From an uncultured Methylomonas sp. (GTDB lineage Bacteria; Pseudomonadota; Gammaproteobacteria; Methylococcales; Methylomonadaceae): 64,000 nucleotides of DNA. Where the stretch lies: positions 1 to 64,000 of the forward strand of contig CAKZJE010000109.1 in NCBI GenBank assembly GCA_936941155.1. Reading direction: 5' to 3'. The notes beneath the pieces are model-generated. The model saw nothing but the letters and a program-made list of their open reading frames with translations. It was not told where the DNA came from and ran no database searches. Numbering within the stretch: the stretch's first letter is position 1; every line of letters starts with the position of its first letter. This document shows, piece after piece, positions 18,385-27,055 of this stretch. A program made the translations under genes and the position numbers.

Positions 18385-19881
18385 ATGTGTGGTATTGCAG
18401 GTATTGTTTCGCATCGATATGTTAATCAAGAACTTTATGATGCACTGACGGTATTACAGCATCGGGGGCAAGATGCTGCGGGTATAGTCACTTGTGAAAA
18501 TGGACGCTTGCATTTGCGTAAAGAAATTGGTCTTACCCGTGATGTATTTACTAACAGTCAAATGCTAAAGCTGAAGGGGAATATGGGCATTGCACATGTT
18601 CGTTATCCCACCGCAGGCTGTACAAGTTCTGCTGAAGCCCAACCTTTTTATGTGAACTCTCCCTTTGGTTTAACGCTGGCTCATAATGGTAATTTAACCA
18701 ATACCGAAGAGTTAAAGCAGGCGTTATTTGTAGAAGACCAAAGACATTTAAACACGGATTCAGACTCAGAAATATTACTCAATGTTTTTGCGCACGAATT
18801 ACAGCAATTACATAAGCTTTCTCTGACACCAGAAGATATATTTAATGCCGTCTCTGCTGTACACAAACGTTGTCGCGGCGCGTATGCTGTGGTGATTATG
18901 ATTGCAGGGTTTGGGATTTTAGGATTTAGAGACCCACACGGCATTCGCCCGATTGTATTTGGTGAGCGCAAAAGTGAAGAAGGCTCTGATTTTATGATTG
19001 CTTCTGAAAGCGTTGCCTTAGACGTGCTGGATTTTAATTTAATTCGCGACATCGAACCCGGCGAAGCGGTATTTATTGAAACAGACGGCACTTTGCATAT
19101 CAAACAATGTGCTGAAACAGTTGATCACTGTCCGTGTATTTTTGAATATGTCTATTTTGCCAGACCCGATTCAATCATTGATGATATTTCTGTGTATAAA
19201 GCGCGGTTGCGGATGGGCGATAAATTAGCAGCCAAAGTCTTGCGCGAATGGCCAGATCACGATATTGATGTGATTATTCCGATTCCTGATACCAGCCGCA
19301 CTTCAGCGTTGCAAATGGCGCATAAATTAGGCGTAAAGTTCAGCGAAGGTTTTATTAAAAATCGCTATATCGGACGCACGTTTATTATGCCCGGACAACA
19401 AATGCGTAAAAAATCCGTGCGGCAAAAACTCAATGCCATTGATTTAGAATTTGATGGCAAAAATGTATTGTTAGTGGATGATTCTGTGGTGCGTGGCACA
19501 ACGTCTGAACAAATTATTCAAATGGCACGCGATGCCGGTGCGAAAAAAGTTTACTTTGCCTCCGCCGCGCCGCCAGTACGCTATCCAAATGTGTATGGTA
19601 TTGATATGCCCGCCGCGCATGAACTGATTGCGCATGGTCGAACTGAAGATGAAGTCTGCGCAGCAATTGGTGCAGATAAATTAATTTATCAAGACTTGCA
19701 AGATTTAATTGATGCTGTGCAAAAAGGTAATCCAGAAATAAAACATTTTGATACTTCCTGTTTTGATCATCACTACATAACAGGTGACATTGATGATGCT
19801 TATTTGGAAAGAGTTGAAGCCTTACGCAATGACAGCGTAAAGGTAGAGCAAAATGCAAGCGATTGCATTATTGAAATTTAG
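18385..19881 (+). CDS. purF: Amidophosphoribosyltransferase
   Basis: First committed step of purine synthesis, making phosphoribosylamine from PRPP and glutamine. 498 residues. The processed N-terminus MCGIAGIV exposes the nucleophilic Cys2. RGQDAAGI and LAHNGNLTN belong to the glutaminase domain. The PRPP loop [14 protein letters not shown] is at about residue 355, and YGIDMP is typical. A GGGT motif precedes ATG 18385. The 212-bp upstream gap holds a small GGCT...AGCC hairpin near 18285 and an AT-rich promoter-like stretch. A direct purine-repressor site was not recognised. Confidence 0.97.
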   Translation: MCGIAGIVSHRYVNQELYDALTVLQHRGQDAAGIVTCENGRLHLRKEIGLTRDVFTNSQMLKLKGNMGIAHVRYPTAGCTSSAEAQPFYVNSPFGLTLAHNGNLTNTEELKQALFVEDQRHLNTDSDSEILLNVFAHELQQLHKLSLTPEDIFNAVSAVHKRCRGAYAVVIMIAGFGILGFRDPHGIRPIVFGERKSEEGSDFMIASESVALDVLDFNLIRDIEPGEAVFIETDGTLHIKQCAETVDHCPCIFEYVYFARPDSIIDDISVYKARLRMGDKLAAKVLREWPDHDIDVIIPIPDTSRTSALQMAHKLGVKFSEGFIKNRYIGRTFIMPGQQMRKKSVRQKLNAIDLEFDGKNVLLVDDSVVRGTTSEQIIQMARDAGAKKVYFASAAPPVRYPNVYGIDMPAAHELIAHGRTEDEVCAAIGADKLIYQDLQDLIDAVQKGNPEIKHFDTSCFDHHYITGDIDDAYLERVEALRNDSVKVEQNASDCIIEI

Positions 19882-19889
19882 AGAAATTA

Positions 19890-19920
19890 CCACTGGTAGT
19901 CCTTAAAAGATTGCCAGTGG
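19890..19920. terminator. Stem-loop between purF and metZ
   Basis: CCACTGGTA (19890-19898) pairs with TGCCAGTGG (19912-19920) around a 13-nt loop. No T-run follows, so it may be a processing or attenuating hairpin rather than a strong terminator. Confidence 0.4.
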
Positions 19921-19943
19921 TGAGAACATCAGGTCAAGATTAA

Positions 19944-21125
19944 ATGAACGAAATCGATTGGAATAATTACGCCCCAGAGACGCAGGCAATCAGAGCCGGA
20001 CATCGGCGCACCCACGAAGATGAACACAGTATGCCGCTATTTGCCACTTCTAGCTATGTGTTTGAATCAGCAGAGCAAGCGGCTTTACGCTTTACGGGCA
20101 AACAAGCGGGCAACATTTATTCTCGTTTTACCAATCCTACCGTCGATGTATTTCAGCAACGCTTAGCGTTAATGGAAAAAGGTGAGCGTTGTTTGGCTTT
20201 TGCATCAGGCATGGCTGCGATTATGGCTGTGGGTATGGGCTTATTAAAAGCAGGCGATCATATCGTTTCCTCGCGCAGTGTGTTTGGCAATACGATTTTG
20301 ATGTTTGAAAATTATTTTGGCAAATTTGGTGTGAGCACTGATTTTGTCACTTTAACGGATTTAACCGCATGGGAAGCGGCGATTAAGCCGAATACGCGTT
20401 TTTTATACCTTGAAACGCCTTCAAACCCGTTGATTGAAATTGCAGATATTCAAGCACTGGCAGAAATCGCCCATAAACACGGCTGTTTATTAGTGGTCGA
20501 TAACGTATTTTGTACGCCTATTTTGCAACAACCTTTAACGTTAGGCGCGGATATTGTGGTGCATTCCGCCACTAAATATATTGATGGACAAGGACGCTGT
20601 GTGGGCGGTGCTGTGATTGCCAGCAACGAAATCATCGACAAATATATTTATCCTTATTTACGCACAGGTGGCGCAACCATGAGCGCGTTTAATGCGTGGG
20701 TGTTTGCCGGTGGTTTAGAAACGCTTGCCGTGCGAATTAAAGCTCATTGTGATAACGCTTTTGAGCTGGCAAAATGGTTGGAACAACAACCCGCCGTAAC
20801 AAAAGTCCACTATCCTGGTCTTATCTCCCATGCTCAACATGAATTAGCCAAACGACAACAACGTCATTTTGGTGGTGTAGTCAGTTTTGAATTAGCGGGT
20901 GGCAAAGAACACGCATGGCGAGTTATTGATGCGACACAAATGTTATCAATTACTGCGAATTTGGGTGATGTAAAAACGACAATTACACACCCTGCTAGTA
21001 CCACACATGGTCGCTTAACACCCGAAGTTCGTGCCGCAGCTGGAATTAAAGACGGCTTGGTGCGTGTTTCCGTCGGTTTAGAAAATATTGAAGATATTAA
21101 AAATGACCTATTAAGAGGCTTGTGA
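19944..21125 (+). CDS. metZ: O-succinylhomoserine sulfhydrylase
   Basis: PLP enzyme of the Cys/Met metabolism family that makes homocysteine directly from sulfide and O-succinylhomoserine. 393 residues. Seen: IYSRFTNPTVDVFQQRLALME, the PLP stacking region FASGMAAI, VVDNVFCTP, and the Schiff-base lysine HSATKYIDGQGRCVGG. These favour MetZ over MetB/MetC. Direct sulfhydrylation fits a sulfur-handling organism that also has cysDN nearby, and the purF-metZ order is common in gammaproteobacteria. Confidence 0.93.
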   Translation: MNEIDWNNYAPETQAIRAGHRRTHEDEHSMPLFATSSYVFESAEQAALRFTGKQAGNIYSRFTNPTVDVFQQRLALMEKGERCLAFASGMAAIMAVGMGLLKAGDHIVSSRSVFGNTILMFENYFGKFGVSTDFVTLTDLTAWEAAIKPNTRFLYLETPSNPLIEIADIQALAEIAHKHGCLLVVDNVFCTPILQQPLTLGADIVVHSATKYIDGQGRCVGGAVIASNEIIDKYIYPYLRTGGATMSAFNAWVFAGGLETLAVRIKAHCDNAFELAKWLEQQPAVTKVHYPGLISHAQHELAKRQQRHFGGVVSFELAGGKEHAWRVIDATQMLSITANLGDVKTTITHPASTTHGRLTPEVRAAAGIKDGLVRVSVGLENIEDIKNDLLRGL

Positions 21126-21216
21126 TTTCAACATTTTCATCGTTACTACTCCTCCACGTCTTACGTTTGGCATTAAAACTGCCTTGTTTCAACACTATAA
21201 AGCAAAGAGAATTTCC

Positions 21217-21831
21217 ATGAAAAAACTATTGTGTGCTGCCATTTGCCTCGCAGTTAGCTCGATTTCAGTACAGGCAAAACAATTAACAAAACAAGAATTG
21301 CCAAAAAAACTGCTGATTCATTTTAGTAAATATCACCCTAAAACCTCTAATTTAGTCATCACAGAACAAAAACATTATGGGCAAAACCTTTTTGAGTTGA
21401 GCTTTACGGAAGAACTCACCATAAAAGTGCCTGATGAGAAAGATGTGAAAGGCGAAAAACTGAAACCAAAAACAGTCAGTGAAGAAGTCTCTATTTTTTA
21501 TAGAACCGGCGGACAGTTTTTTATCAATTCAGAAAAAATTTATGCGTTTAATATTATCCCCGGCGTTGTTATCAATGGCTTAAAAGCGGCTTTTCCTGAT
21601 TACAAAATCACTGCGGCACAACTAATTCCAAATCCAAATGGCCCAGGTGAAGAATATGAAATTGTGATTACTTCATTAGGAAGTTCTTGGTCTGTTTCTC
21701 TGGACAGCAAAGGCACAATTATTACCAAAGAAAATATTGCTGCATTAGCTTCGCCAGCGGCTGCACCTGCTGTTGCAGCACAACCCGCAGCTGCACCTGT
21801 TGCACCTGCTCCAGCTCCTGCAAAAAAATAG
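21217..21831 (+). CDS. Small secreted protein, PepSY-like fold possible
   Basis: I start at ATG 21217 because a signal peptide begins there (MKKLLCAAICLAVSSISVQA). 204 residues. The mature part looks like two short alpha/beta units (YHPKTSNLVITEQKHYGQNLFELSF and FPDYKITAAQLIPNPN...YEIVITSLGSSWSVSLDSKG). This pattern resembles PepSY-like periplasmic proteins, though the match is by eye only. The end is an Ala/Pro-only tail of about 30 residues. It is a single gene, probably periplasmic, of unknown function. Confidence 0.7.
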   Translation: MKKLLCAAICLAVSSISVQAKQLTKQELPKKLLIHFSKYHPKTSNLVITEQKHYGQNLFELSFTEELTIKVPDEKDVKGEKLKPKTVSEEVSIFYRTGGQFFINSEKIYAFNIIPGVVINGLKAAFPDYKITAAQLIPNPNGPGEEYEIVITSLGSSWSVSLDSKGTIITKENIAALASPAAAPAVAAQPAAAPVAPAPAPAKK

Positions 21832-21840
21832 TTCTGCCAC

Positions 21841-21873
21841 AAACCTTTCAGGTTTTTAAAACCTGAAAGGTTT
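21841..21873. terminator. Palindromic terminator-like hairpin
   Basis: 16-bp perfect arms AAACCTTTCAGGTTTT (21841-21856) and the complement (21858-21873) around one base, 10 bp after the stop of the secreted protein gene. A closely related hairpin (AAACCTTCCAGGTCT arms) occurs at 49837-49869, so this is also a small repeat family. Confidence 0.6.
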
Positions 21874-21895
21874 AAGTATCATCTCAGATTAAATA

Positions 21896-22612
21896 ATGAC
21901 AGAAAAATACAGCCGCCAAATTGTTTTAGATACGGAAACGACTGGCTTAAGCCCAAAAGAAGGGCATCGGATTATCGAAATTGGCTGTATTGAGTTAATT
22001 AATCGTCGTTTTACCCGCAATCAATTTCACGTTTATATCAATCCGCAACGCCTTGTTGACCCCGGCGCAATGGAAGTTCATGGCATTACCAATGAATTTT
22101 TAGCCGACAAACCTCTATTTGCTGAAATTGCCCGCGATTTCATTGAATTTACGCGCGGCGCACAACTTCTGATTCATAACGCGCCGTTTGACGTAGGTTT
22201 TTTGAATTATGAATATTCGTTATTAGGCAATATTGGCACGCTGGAAAATTATTGTGCCATTTTTGACACGCTGGCTCTTGCGCGTAGCAAACACCCCGGA
22301 CAACGCAACAGCTTAGACGCACTGTGCAAACGCTATAACATTGATAATAGCCATAGAGAATTACACGGCGCGTTATTAGACGCAGAAATTTTGGCAGATG
22401 TTTATCTGCAAATGACAGGCGGACAAGATTCTTTGCTGGGAGAGGAAAATACTCATGCGAGCAACAGTGCCAATCAAGTTGTGCAACGACTTGCCAGCAA
22501 TCGCCCGCCGTTAAAAGTGATTTATAGCAATGAAACCGAACAAGCCGAACATCTGCAACGCTTAGAAGCCATTGACAAAGCGAGCAAAGGTTTGTGTTTA
22601 TGGAAGTTGTGA
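21896..22612 (+). CDS. dnaQ: DNA polymerase III epsilon subunit (3'-5' proofreading exonuclease)
   Basis: DEDDh exonuclease proofreading the replicative polymerase. 238 residues. Exo I is IVLDTETTGLSP (D, E), Exo II is LLIHNAPFDVGFL (D), and Exo III epsilon is HGALLDAEILADVY (H, D). The C-terminal about 45 residues correspond to the alpha-subunit binding tail. rnhA, the usual neighbour, is not present in the window. Confidence 0.95.
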   Translation: MTEKYSRQIVLDTETTGLSPKEGHRIIEIGCIELINRRFTRNQFHVYINPQRLVDPGAMEVHGITNEFLADKPLFAEIARDFIEFTRGAQLLIHNAPFDVGFLNYEYSLLGNIGTLENYCAIFDTLALARSKHPGQRNSLDALCKRYNIDNSHRELHGALLDAEILADVYLQMTGGQDSLLGEENTHASNSANQVVQRLASNRPPLKVIYSNETEQAEHLQRLEAIDKASKGLCLWKL

Positions 22613-22916
22613 ACCAATACTGAGCCTGTTTTTCCGCGCTAAATTCATAATATCGATTTAACTATTCACTACGCACATCTTCTGTATGTGCTTTCAATCT
22701 GCTCAAATTTTTTCAAGACGACCAGTCGTCTTGAAAATGTTTGCTACAACTTATCTGTAAATTTCTCACTACACAGGTGCGATTATTGTGGCGTTTGTCC
22801 CGCATTCCATTCCATTTCATGTGGGCTACCTTGCTAAATTTACCGCAAATTGCATTTATTTCTCTTTCACACAATCGTGTATCATTAAATCTCTTTTATT
22901 TTGAGAGCAAAATGCA
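22613..22916. other. Intergenic region upstream of ppc with palindromic repeat
   Basis: 304 bp without a gene. It contains the AAGACGACCAGTCGTCTT palindrome at 22710-22737, then a stretch shared with the copy at 28168 (TTGCTACA...AAATTTCTCACTAC). The segment CATTTCATGTGGGCTACC near 22815 recurs imperfectly near 36923. The remainder is the presumed ppc promoter. Confidence 0.6.
22710..22737. repeat. GACGACCAGTCGTC palindrome, copy 2
   Basis: Perfect palindrome with core AAGACGACCAGTCGTCTT and flanking TTTTC/GAAAA arms. Related copies are at 12122, 28168, 40423 and 49919, all intergenic. Confidence 0.9.
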
Positions 22917-25493
22917 ATGAATAGAAATAAATACCGTCAAATTGTTTTTACACGTTACCACATTTATAACAGTTTGTTTTTAAACCTGCCCTTTAAAGAA
23001 GTCTATCAAACAGGCACTTTATTACCATTATTGGGACAAACGTGTATTGATGGTTTTAACCAAGATAAAACGCCGTTAGAGATTATTAACGGTTTCTTTG
23101 ATAACTATACCCCTCATGCGCCACAAGAAGAACGATTTAAGATGTTGTTTCAGTTCATTCAGTATGTTGAACGGCAAGTAGTGTTGTTTGACGCGTTAGA
23201 AGAAGCCGCATTTGAACAAATCCATGATTTAAACGGCGACGGAACGCTGACCGCGCTGATCAATCAAGCTCATGCGGATCATGCAACCGATCGTTTAAAA
23301 GAAAAACTCAAAACATTTAGCGTCTCTTTAGTGCTAACAGCACACCCAACGCAGTTTTATCCCGGAGCTGTGCTTGCCATCATTAAAGACTTGGAAGAAG
23401 CCGCGCATGATAACGATGTAGATCAAATCAATTTGTTGTTGCAACAATTGGCAAAAACGCCTTTTTATAAACGCGAAAAACCCACGCCACTGGATGAGGC
23501 GGTTAGTTTATGCTGGTATTTGGAGTTTGTATTTTATCCAGCCGTTGGTAGCATCATTGAACAACTGGCAAAAGGTTTAAAAATTCCGGTTGCGGAATGG
23601 ATTAACCCGCATTTAATTCGCATTGGTTTTTGGCCAGGTGGCGATAGAGACGGCAATCCATTTGTCACCCATGATGTCAGCTTGCAGGTTGCACAAAAGC
23701 TCAGAGAAACCGTATTGCGTTGTTATTATCGTGAATTGCGTGAATTAAAACGCCGTTTAAGTTTTAAAGGCGTGGATGTGTTAATTGCCGAAGCAGAGCA
23801 AAAACTGTATCAAAGTTTGTACGGCGGTCAAAACAGTTATAACAGTGTGCTTGAATTTGAACAATTGTTATGGGAAGCGAGAAATTGTTTGATTAATGAC
23901 CATGACAGCTTGTTTTTGGACAAACTGGATAAGTTATTGCTCAATGTTCGTATTTTTGGTTTTCATTTTGCCAGCATGGACATTCGCCAAGAAAGCAGTC
24001 AACACCACAAACTTTGGCAACGCATTATTCAAAAGTTACACCAACAAAACCTTGCTGTGTCGTTGGCTGAGTTTGATGCGATGACGGAACACGAACAAAT
24101 TGTGTATGTGTTAAGTCTGGATGTGGATTTACATCAACTTAACCTTGATGATGCGTTTATGATTGAAATGGTTCACACGTTTTCAGCCATTAAAACCATT
24201 CAACACAACAATGGCGAAGAAGGTTGTCACCGTTACATCATCAGTCATTGTGGCAGTGCTTTACAAGTGATTGAAGTGTTTAAACTGGCACAACTGTTAA
24301 CGGCTAATGATGAAAATAAATTAGCATTAGACATCATCCCGTTATTTGAAAGTATTGAAGATTTGGAAGTTGCGCATCAAGTGATTCATGATTTGTATGA
24401 AATTCCGTTATATCGTCAACACCTTGCCGCACGCGCCAACAAACAAACGATGATGTTAGGTTTTTCAGACGGCACAAAAGATGGCGGCTATCTTTGCGCC
24501 AACTGGTCTATTTTTCGTGCAAAAGAAGAACTCACTCGCGTTTCACGGCAATATGACATCACGGCAATCTTTTTTGATGGACGCGGCGGGCCTCCTGCGC
24601 GTGGTGGCGGTAATACGCATGATTTTTATGCGTCTTTGGGTGAAACCATTGAAAATGAAGAGGTACAAGTCACCATACAAGGGCAAACCATTAGCTCTAA
24701 TTATGGCAAAGTTGCCTCATGTCGTTACAACTTAGAACAGTTGATTTCCGCCGGCGTGATGGCTTATGTGTTTCCGCAAAATGTCCCCTCGTTTACCGCC
24801 GAAGAAAAACAACTAATGTCTAAATTAGCACAACGTAGCTACACCGCTTATTTAGCACTCAAACACGATGAGCAATTTGTGCCGTATTTGCAAAAAATGA
24901 CTCCGTTACCGTATTTTGGTGGCTCTAACATCGGCTCACGTCCGATGAAACGTAACACCGACGCAACATTGCGCTTAGATGATCTGAGAGCTATCCCCTT
25001 TGTCAGCGCGTGGGCGCAAATGAAACAAAACTTGCCTGGCTTTTATGGTGTTGGCACAGCGATTGCGGATTTAGTTGAGCAAGATGAATTGACCAAGTTG
25101 CAAGCCATGTATAAAAACTCTTTGTTTTTCCGTACATTGCTCGGTAATAGCATGATGTCGTTGACTAAATCCTTTTACTCTGCCACCGCTTACATCAGTG
25201 ACGATCCTGATTTTGGTGATTTGTGGCGTAAAATGTATGCTGAATTGCAGTTAGCGCAAAAACAAATTTTAAATGTGAGTAATCTTGGCAGTTTGATGGA
25301 AGACAATATAGACATTCGCCAGTCAATTCGGTTACGCGAACAAATTGTGTTGCCTATTATTGCTATTCAACAGTATGCCTTGCAGCAACTTCGCGCTGAT
25401 GAATTAGCAGGTAAAGAATCGGAAAAAGAATACCGAACTTTAGTCCTTCGTTCGATGTTTGGCATTATTAACGCAGCGAGAAATTCTGCTTAA
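22917..25493 (+). CDS. ppc: Phosphoenolpyruvate carboxylase
   Basis: Anaplerotic enzyme carboxylating PEP to oxaloacetate. 858 residues. Conserved: the catalytic His motif LTAHPTQF (canonical motif TAHPTE has Glu instead of Gln), GFWPGGDRDGNPFVT, SDGTKDGGYLCANW, FFDGRGGPPARGGG, GSRPMKR and the C-terminus RNSA (usually RNTG). The TAHPTQ variant and the C-terminus mark a diverged subgroup, but the core catalytic residues are present. Its start is ATG 22917 after GAGAGC. Confidence 0.95.
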   Translation: MNRNKYRQIVFTRYHIYNSLFLNLPFKEVYQTGTLLPLLGQTCIDGFNQDKTPLEIINGFFDNYTPHAPQEERFKMLFQFIQYVERQVVLFDALEEAAFEQIHDLNGDGTLTALINQAHADHATDRLKEKLKTFSVSLVLTAHPTQFYPGAVLAIIKDLEEAAHDNDVDQINLLLQQLAKTPFYKREKPTPLDEAVSLCWYLEFVFYPAVGSIIEQLAKGLKIPVAEWINPHLIRIGFWPGGDRDGNPFVTHDVSLQVAQKLRETVLRCYYRELRELKRRLSFKGVDVLIAEAEQKLYQSLYGGQNSYNSVLEFEQLLWEARNCLINDHDSLFLDKLDKLLLNVRIFGFHFASMDIRQESSQHHKLWQRIIQKLHQQNLAVSLAEFDAMTEHEQIVYVLSLDVDLHQLNLDDAFMIEMVHTFSAIKTIQHNNGEEGCHRYIISHCGSALQVIEVFKLAQLLTANDENKLALDIIPLFESIEDLEVAHQVIHDLYEIPLYRQHLAARANKQTMMLGFSDGTKDGGYLCANWSIFRAKEELTRVSRQYDITAIFFDGRGGPPARGGGNTHDFYASLGETIENEEVQVTIQGQTISSNYGKVASCRYNLEQLISAGVMAYVFPQNVPSFTAEEKQLMSKLAQRSYTAYLALKHDEQFVPYLQKMTPLPYFGGSNIGSRPMKRNTDATLRLDDLRAIPFVSAWAQMKQNLPGFYGVGTAIADLVEQDELTKLQAMYKNSLFFRTLLGNSMMSLTKSFYSATAYISDDPDFGDLWRKMYAELQLAQKQILNVSNLGSLMEDNIDIRQSIRLREQIVLPIIAIQQYALQQLRADELAGKESEKEYRTLVLRSMFGIINAARNSA

Positions 25494-25778
25494 TCTAAAT
25501 TAGCAAAACGTAGTTACACTGATTCAATCAAGAAATTTCGTTGGGTGGGCACGCTTTTTTGCCCACCAATTTTAATGGTGCGGTGCGAATTTTTGTTTAT
25601 GTAGGGCGGATTAGCGATAGCGTAATCCGCCGAATGGTGTGGCTCATATTCCGGTGCAATACGCTATCGCTATTGCACCCTACGGAATGTTACGGATTGC
25701 GCCGTACGAGGTACGGAATCTTACGGATTGCGCCGTACGGTGTCAGCAGTAAATATGTTAGGAAAAGGTCAAAAAAAT
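25494..25778. repeat. Cluster of short hairpin repeats
   Basis: No gene. Seen in order: a GGTGGGCACG/GCCCACC hairpin at about 25544-25566; GTAGGGCGGATTAGCGATAG with its complement GCGTAATCCGCC near 25600-25632; a matching AATACGCTATCGCTATTGC/CACCCTAC half to 25684; and two near-identical copies of ACGGATTGCGCCGTACG at 25691 and 25724. These resemble REP/MITE remnants stacked in one gap. The open frame through it is a by-product of the repeats. Confidence 0.6.
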
Positions 25779-25795
25779 TTCCCGCGTTGCGGGAA
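25772..25795 (-). terminator. Terminator of the DUF1566 gene
   Basis: On the minus strand TTCCCGC - AAC - GCGGGAA is followed by A and seven Ts. It is about 20 bp after the DUF1566 stop. In diversity-generating retroelements a GC-rich hairpin just after the variable region also helps retrohoming, so this hairpin could have that second role. Confidence 0.75.
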
Positions 25796-25815
25796 TAAGT
25801 TAAATAGTTGAATTG

Positions 25816-26574
25816 TTAAAAAGCCCGCACAGCCCTAACATAGAGAGGGGCGTTCTTATTGTAGCTGAACTGATAACCACTGTAGAAGTACTGATTCCAG
25901 GCGAGGCCGTAGGCGTACTCGGAGGAACTCCAATAGTAGTCGGACGCAAAACCCCCACGATTTTTTAACGACCCACTCGCCCCCTGACCAATCGTGTTAT
26001 ACATTAAATTCAATTCATCTTTTGAAGGCAAATACCAATCATCGTAGCCATTAAGCTCCAAATCATCACACAGTTTTGCCGCATATTTACCCGCGCCTTG
26101 ACTGCTAATAATAGCTGCGGTGTTTGCCCTTCCTGAACCAGCGGCTGTACTGGTCGCGATTGTGGAATAAGAGCCGTTGTACCATTGAATACCTTTGGAA
26201 TCAGTTTGGTCAGTCGGCGCAGCAATCAAACCATGTTTACCGCTGTCATCAACATAAAAAACAATCCCACCTTGATAATTTTTGCCAATAGCAATGTCTT
26301 CATTAACTGGAGATACAGCTTCTGGTGCAGGAATAACTTCCGCCGCAGGTTCTGCATAAGCTTCTGGCTCAACTTCTACTTTTTTAGAATGATGATGTTT
26401 TTTAACCGCTTTTTGATGATGCTTAGAACTTGTTTTTTGTGCTGGCTTAACTGTCGGTTTAGGAACACTATCCAGCTTATCAAACAACTTTTGATCAAAC
26501 GCATACGCCGTTGTGCTCAAACACAAAACCAGCCCCGCTAAAACACTTTTTTCAACAACATAGGCATAACTCAT
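25816..26574 (-). CDS. Secreted DUF1566/Lcl-domain protein, candidate DGR target
   Basis: 252 residues from ATG 26574 (GGAG 5 nt upstream; ATG 26577 is too close). A signal peptide ends at about AYA. A Lys/His- then Pro/Ala/Glu-rich linker follows (about 27-92), then a DUF1566/Lcl C-type-lectin-like domain: GGIVFYVDDSGKHGLIAA, YDDWYLPSKDELNLMY, YYWSSSEY and YVRAVRAF. DUF1566 domains occur as variable proteins of diversity-generating retroelements. Here the last 40 codons fit that: 20 of 34 codons before the conserved end are NNC, in a genome that prefers A/T in third position, as expected where template AAC codons were randomised. No reverse transcriptase is in the window. It is the last gene of a three-gene unit. 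Confidence 0.8.
   Translation of the reverse strand: MSYAYVVEKSVLAGLVLCLSTTAYAFDQKLFDKLDSVPKPTVKPAQKTSSKHHQKAVKKHHHSKKVEVEPEAYAEPAAEVIPAPEAVSPVNEDIAIGKNYQGGIVFYVDDSGKHGLIAAPTDQTDSKGIQWYNGSYSTIATSTAAGSGRANTAAIISSQGAGKYAAKLCDDLELNGYDDWYLPSKDELNLMYNTIGQGASGSLKNRGGFASDYYWSSSEYAYGLAWNQYFYSGYQFSYNKNAPLYVRAVRAF
25819..25944 (-). other. Putative DGR variable region (VR)
   Basis: Codons read TAC GCC TAC GGC CTC GCC, TAC TTC TAC, TTC AGC TAC and AAC GCC CCT CTC at exposed ligand-site positions, separated by constant TGG, CAG, AGT GGT and AAG codons. The 3' constant segment (GTTAGGGCTGTGCGGGC) could act as the initiation site, followed by a hairpin. This is inference: no template copy is visible within the 64 kb. 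Confidence 0.6.
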
Positions 26575-26594
26575 CATTACTCCTTAACTTTTGT

Positions 26595-27047
26595 TTAATT
26601 AACGTTGTCATCTGGAAACCAAGTTTGCTCTAAAATCTGCTCCGCCGTCCAAGGGCATTGCTGCGGAAACTGATCAAATGCAATATGAGTCTCTTTTTCT
26701 GCATCTGTTTTAGCATCCGACCAAGCATCTGCCCACCATTCGTCATCTTGCAAACAAGTTTTTAAACTCGGCATTTTTTTCAAACGCCGCGTAATTCGTT
26801 CGCGCTGTTCTTTGATGGTCAATTGCCAACTTGTCCCTTGCCGCTCCGGTTGATATTGCCATTTCAACAAATGCTGTAACAACACCGCCATGCGATGCGC
26901 TAACTCACGCTGTTCGCTTTTGCTCACGTCTTCAATCTCCTCTGCAATATTTTCCAAATCCAACAAATCAAACTTTTTATTGCGGATTAACCATGCTTGT
27001 TGATTTGCCCATGCCACTACATCGCCGTTATAACTCGCTAAATTCAT
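26595..27047 (-). CDS. DUF29-family protein
   Basis: 150 residues. The pattern YNGDVVAWANQQAWLIRN, LDLENIAEEIEDVSKSEQRELAHRMAVLLQHLLKW, and the Trp-rich end match DUF29, a family of small helical proteins common in cyanobacteria and large sulfur bacteria. Function unknown. GGGGG lies just upstream of ATG 27047. The preceding gene ends 8 bp before, and the DUF1566 gene begins 20 bp after, so the three are likely one transcript. Confidence 0.85.
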   Translation of the reverse strand: MNLASYNGDVVAWANQQAWLIRNKKFDLLDLENIAEEIEDVSKSEQRELAHRMAVLLQHLLKWQYQPERQGTSWQLTIKEQRERITRRLKKMPSLKTCLQDDEWWADAWSDAKTDAEKETHIAFDQFPQQCPWTAEQILEQTWFPDDNVN

Positions 27048-27055
27048 GTTTCCCC

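Noticed and set aside
21896-22612. Stand-alone exonuclease rather than DnaQ
   Set aside because: Exo motifs, length and C-terminal tail fit the polymerase III epsilon subunit.
25541-25798. 85-codon plus-strand ORF downstream of ppc
   Set aside because: It is a translation of stacked hairpin repeats and runs into the terminator of the opposite gene.
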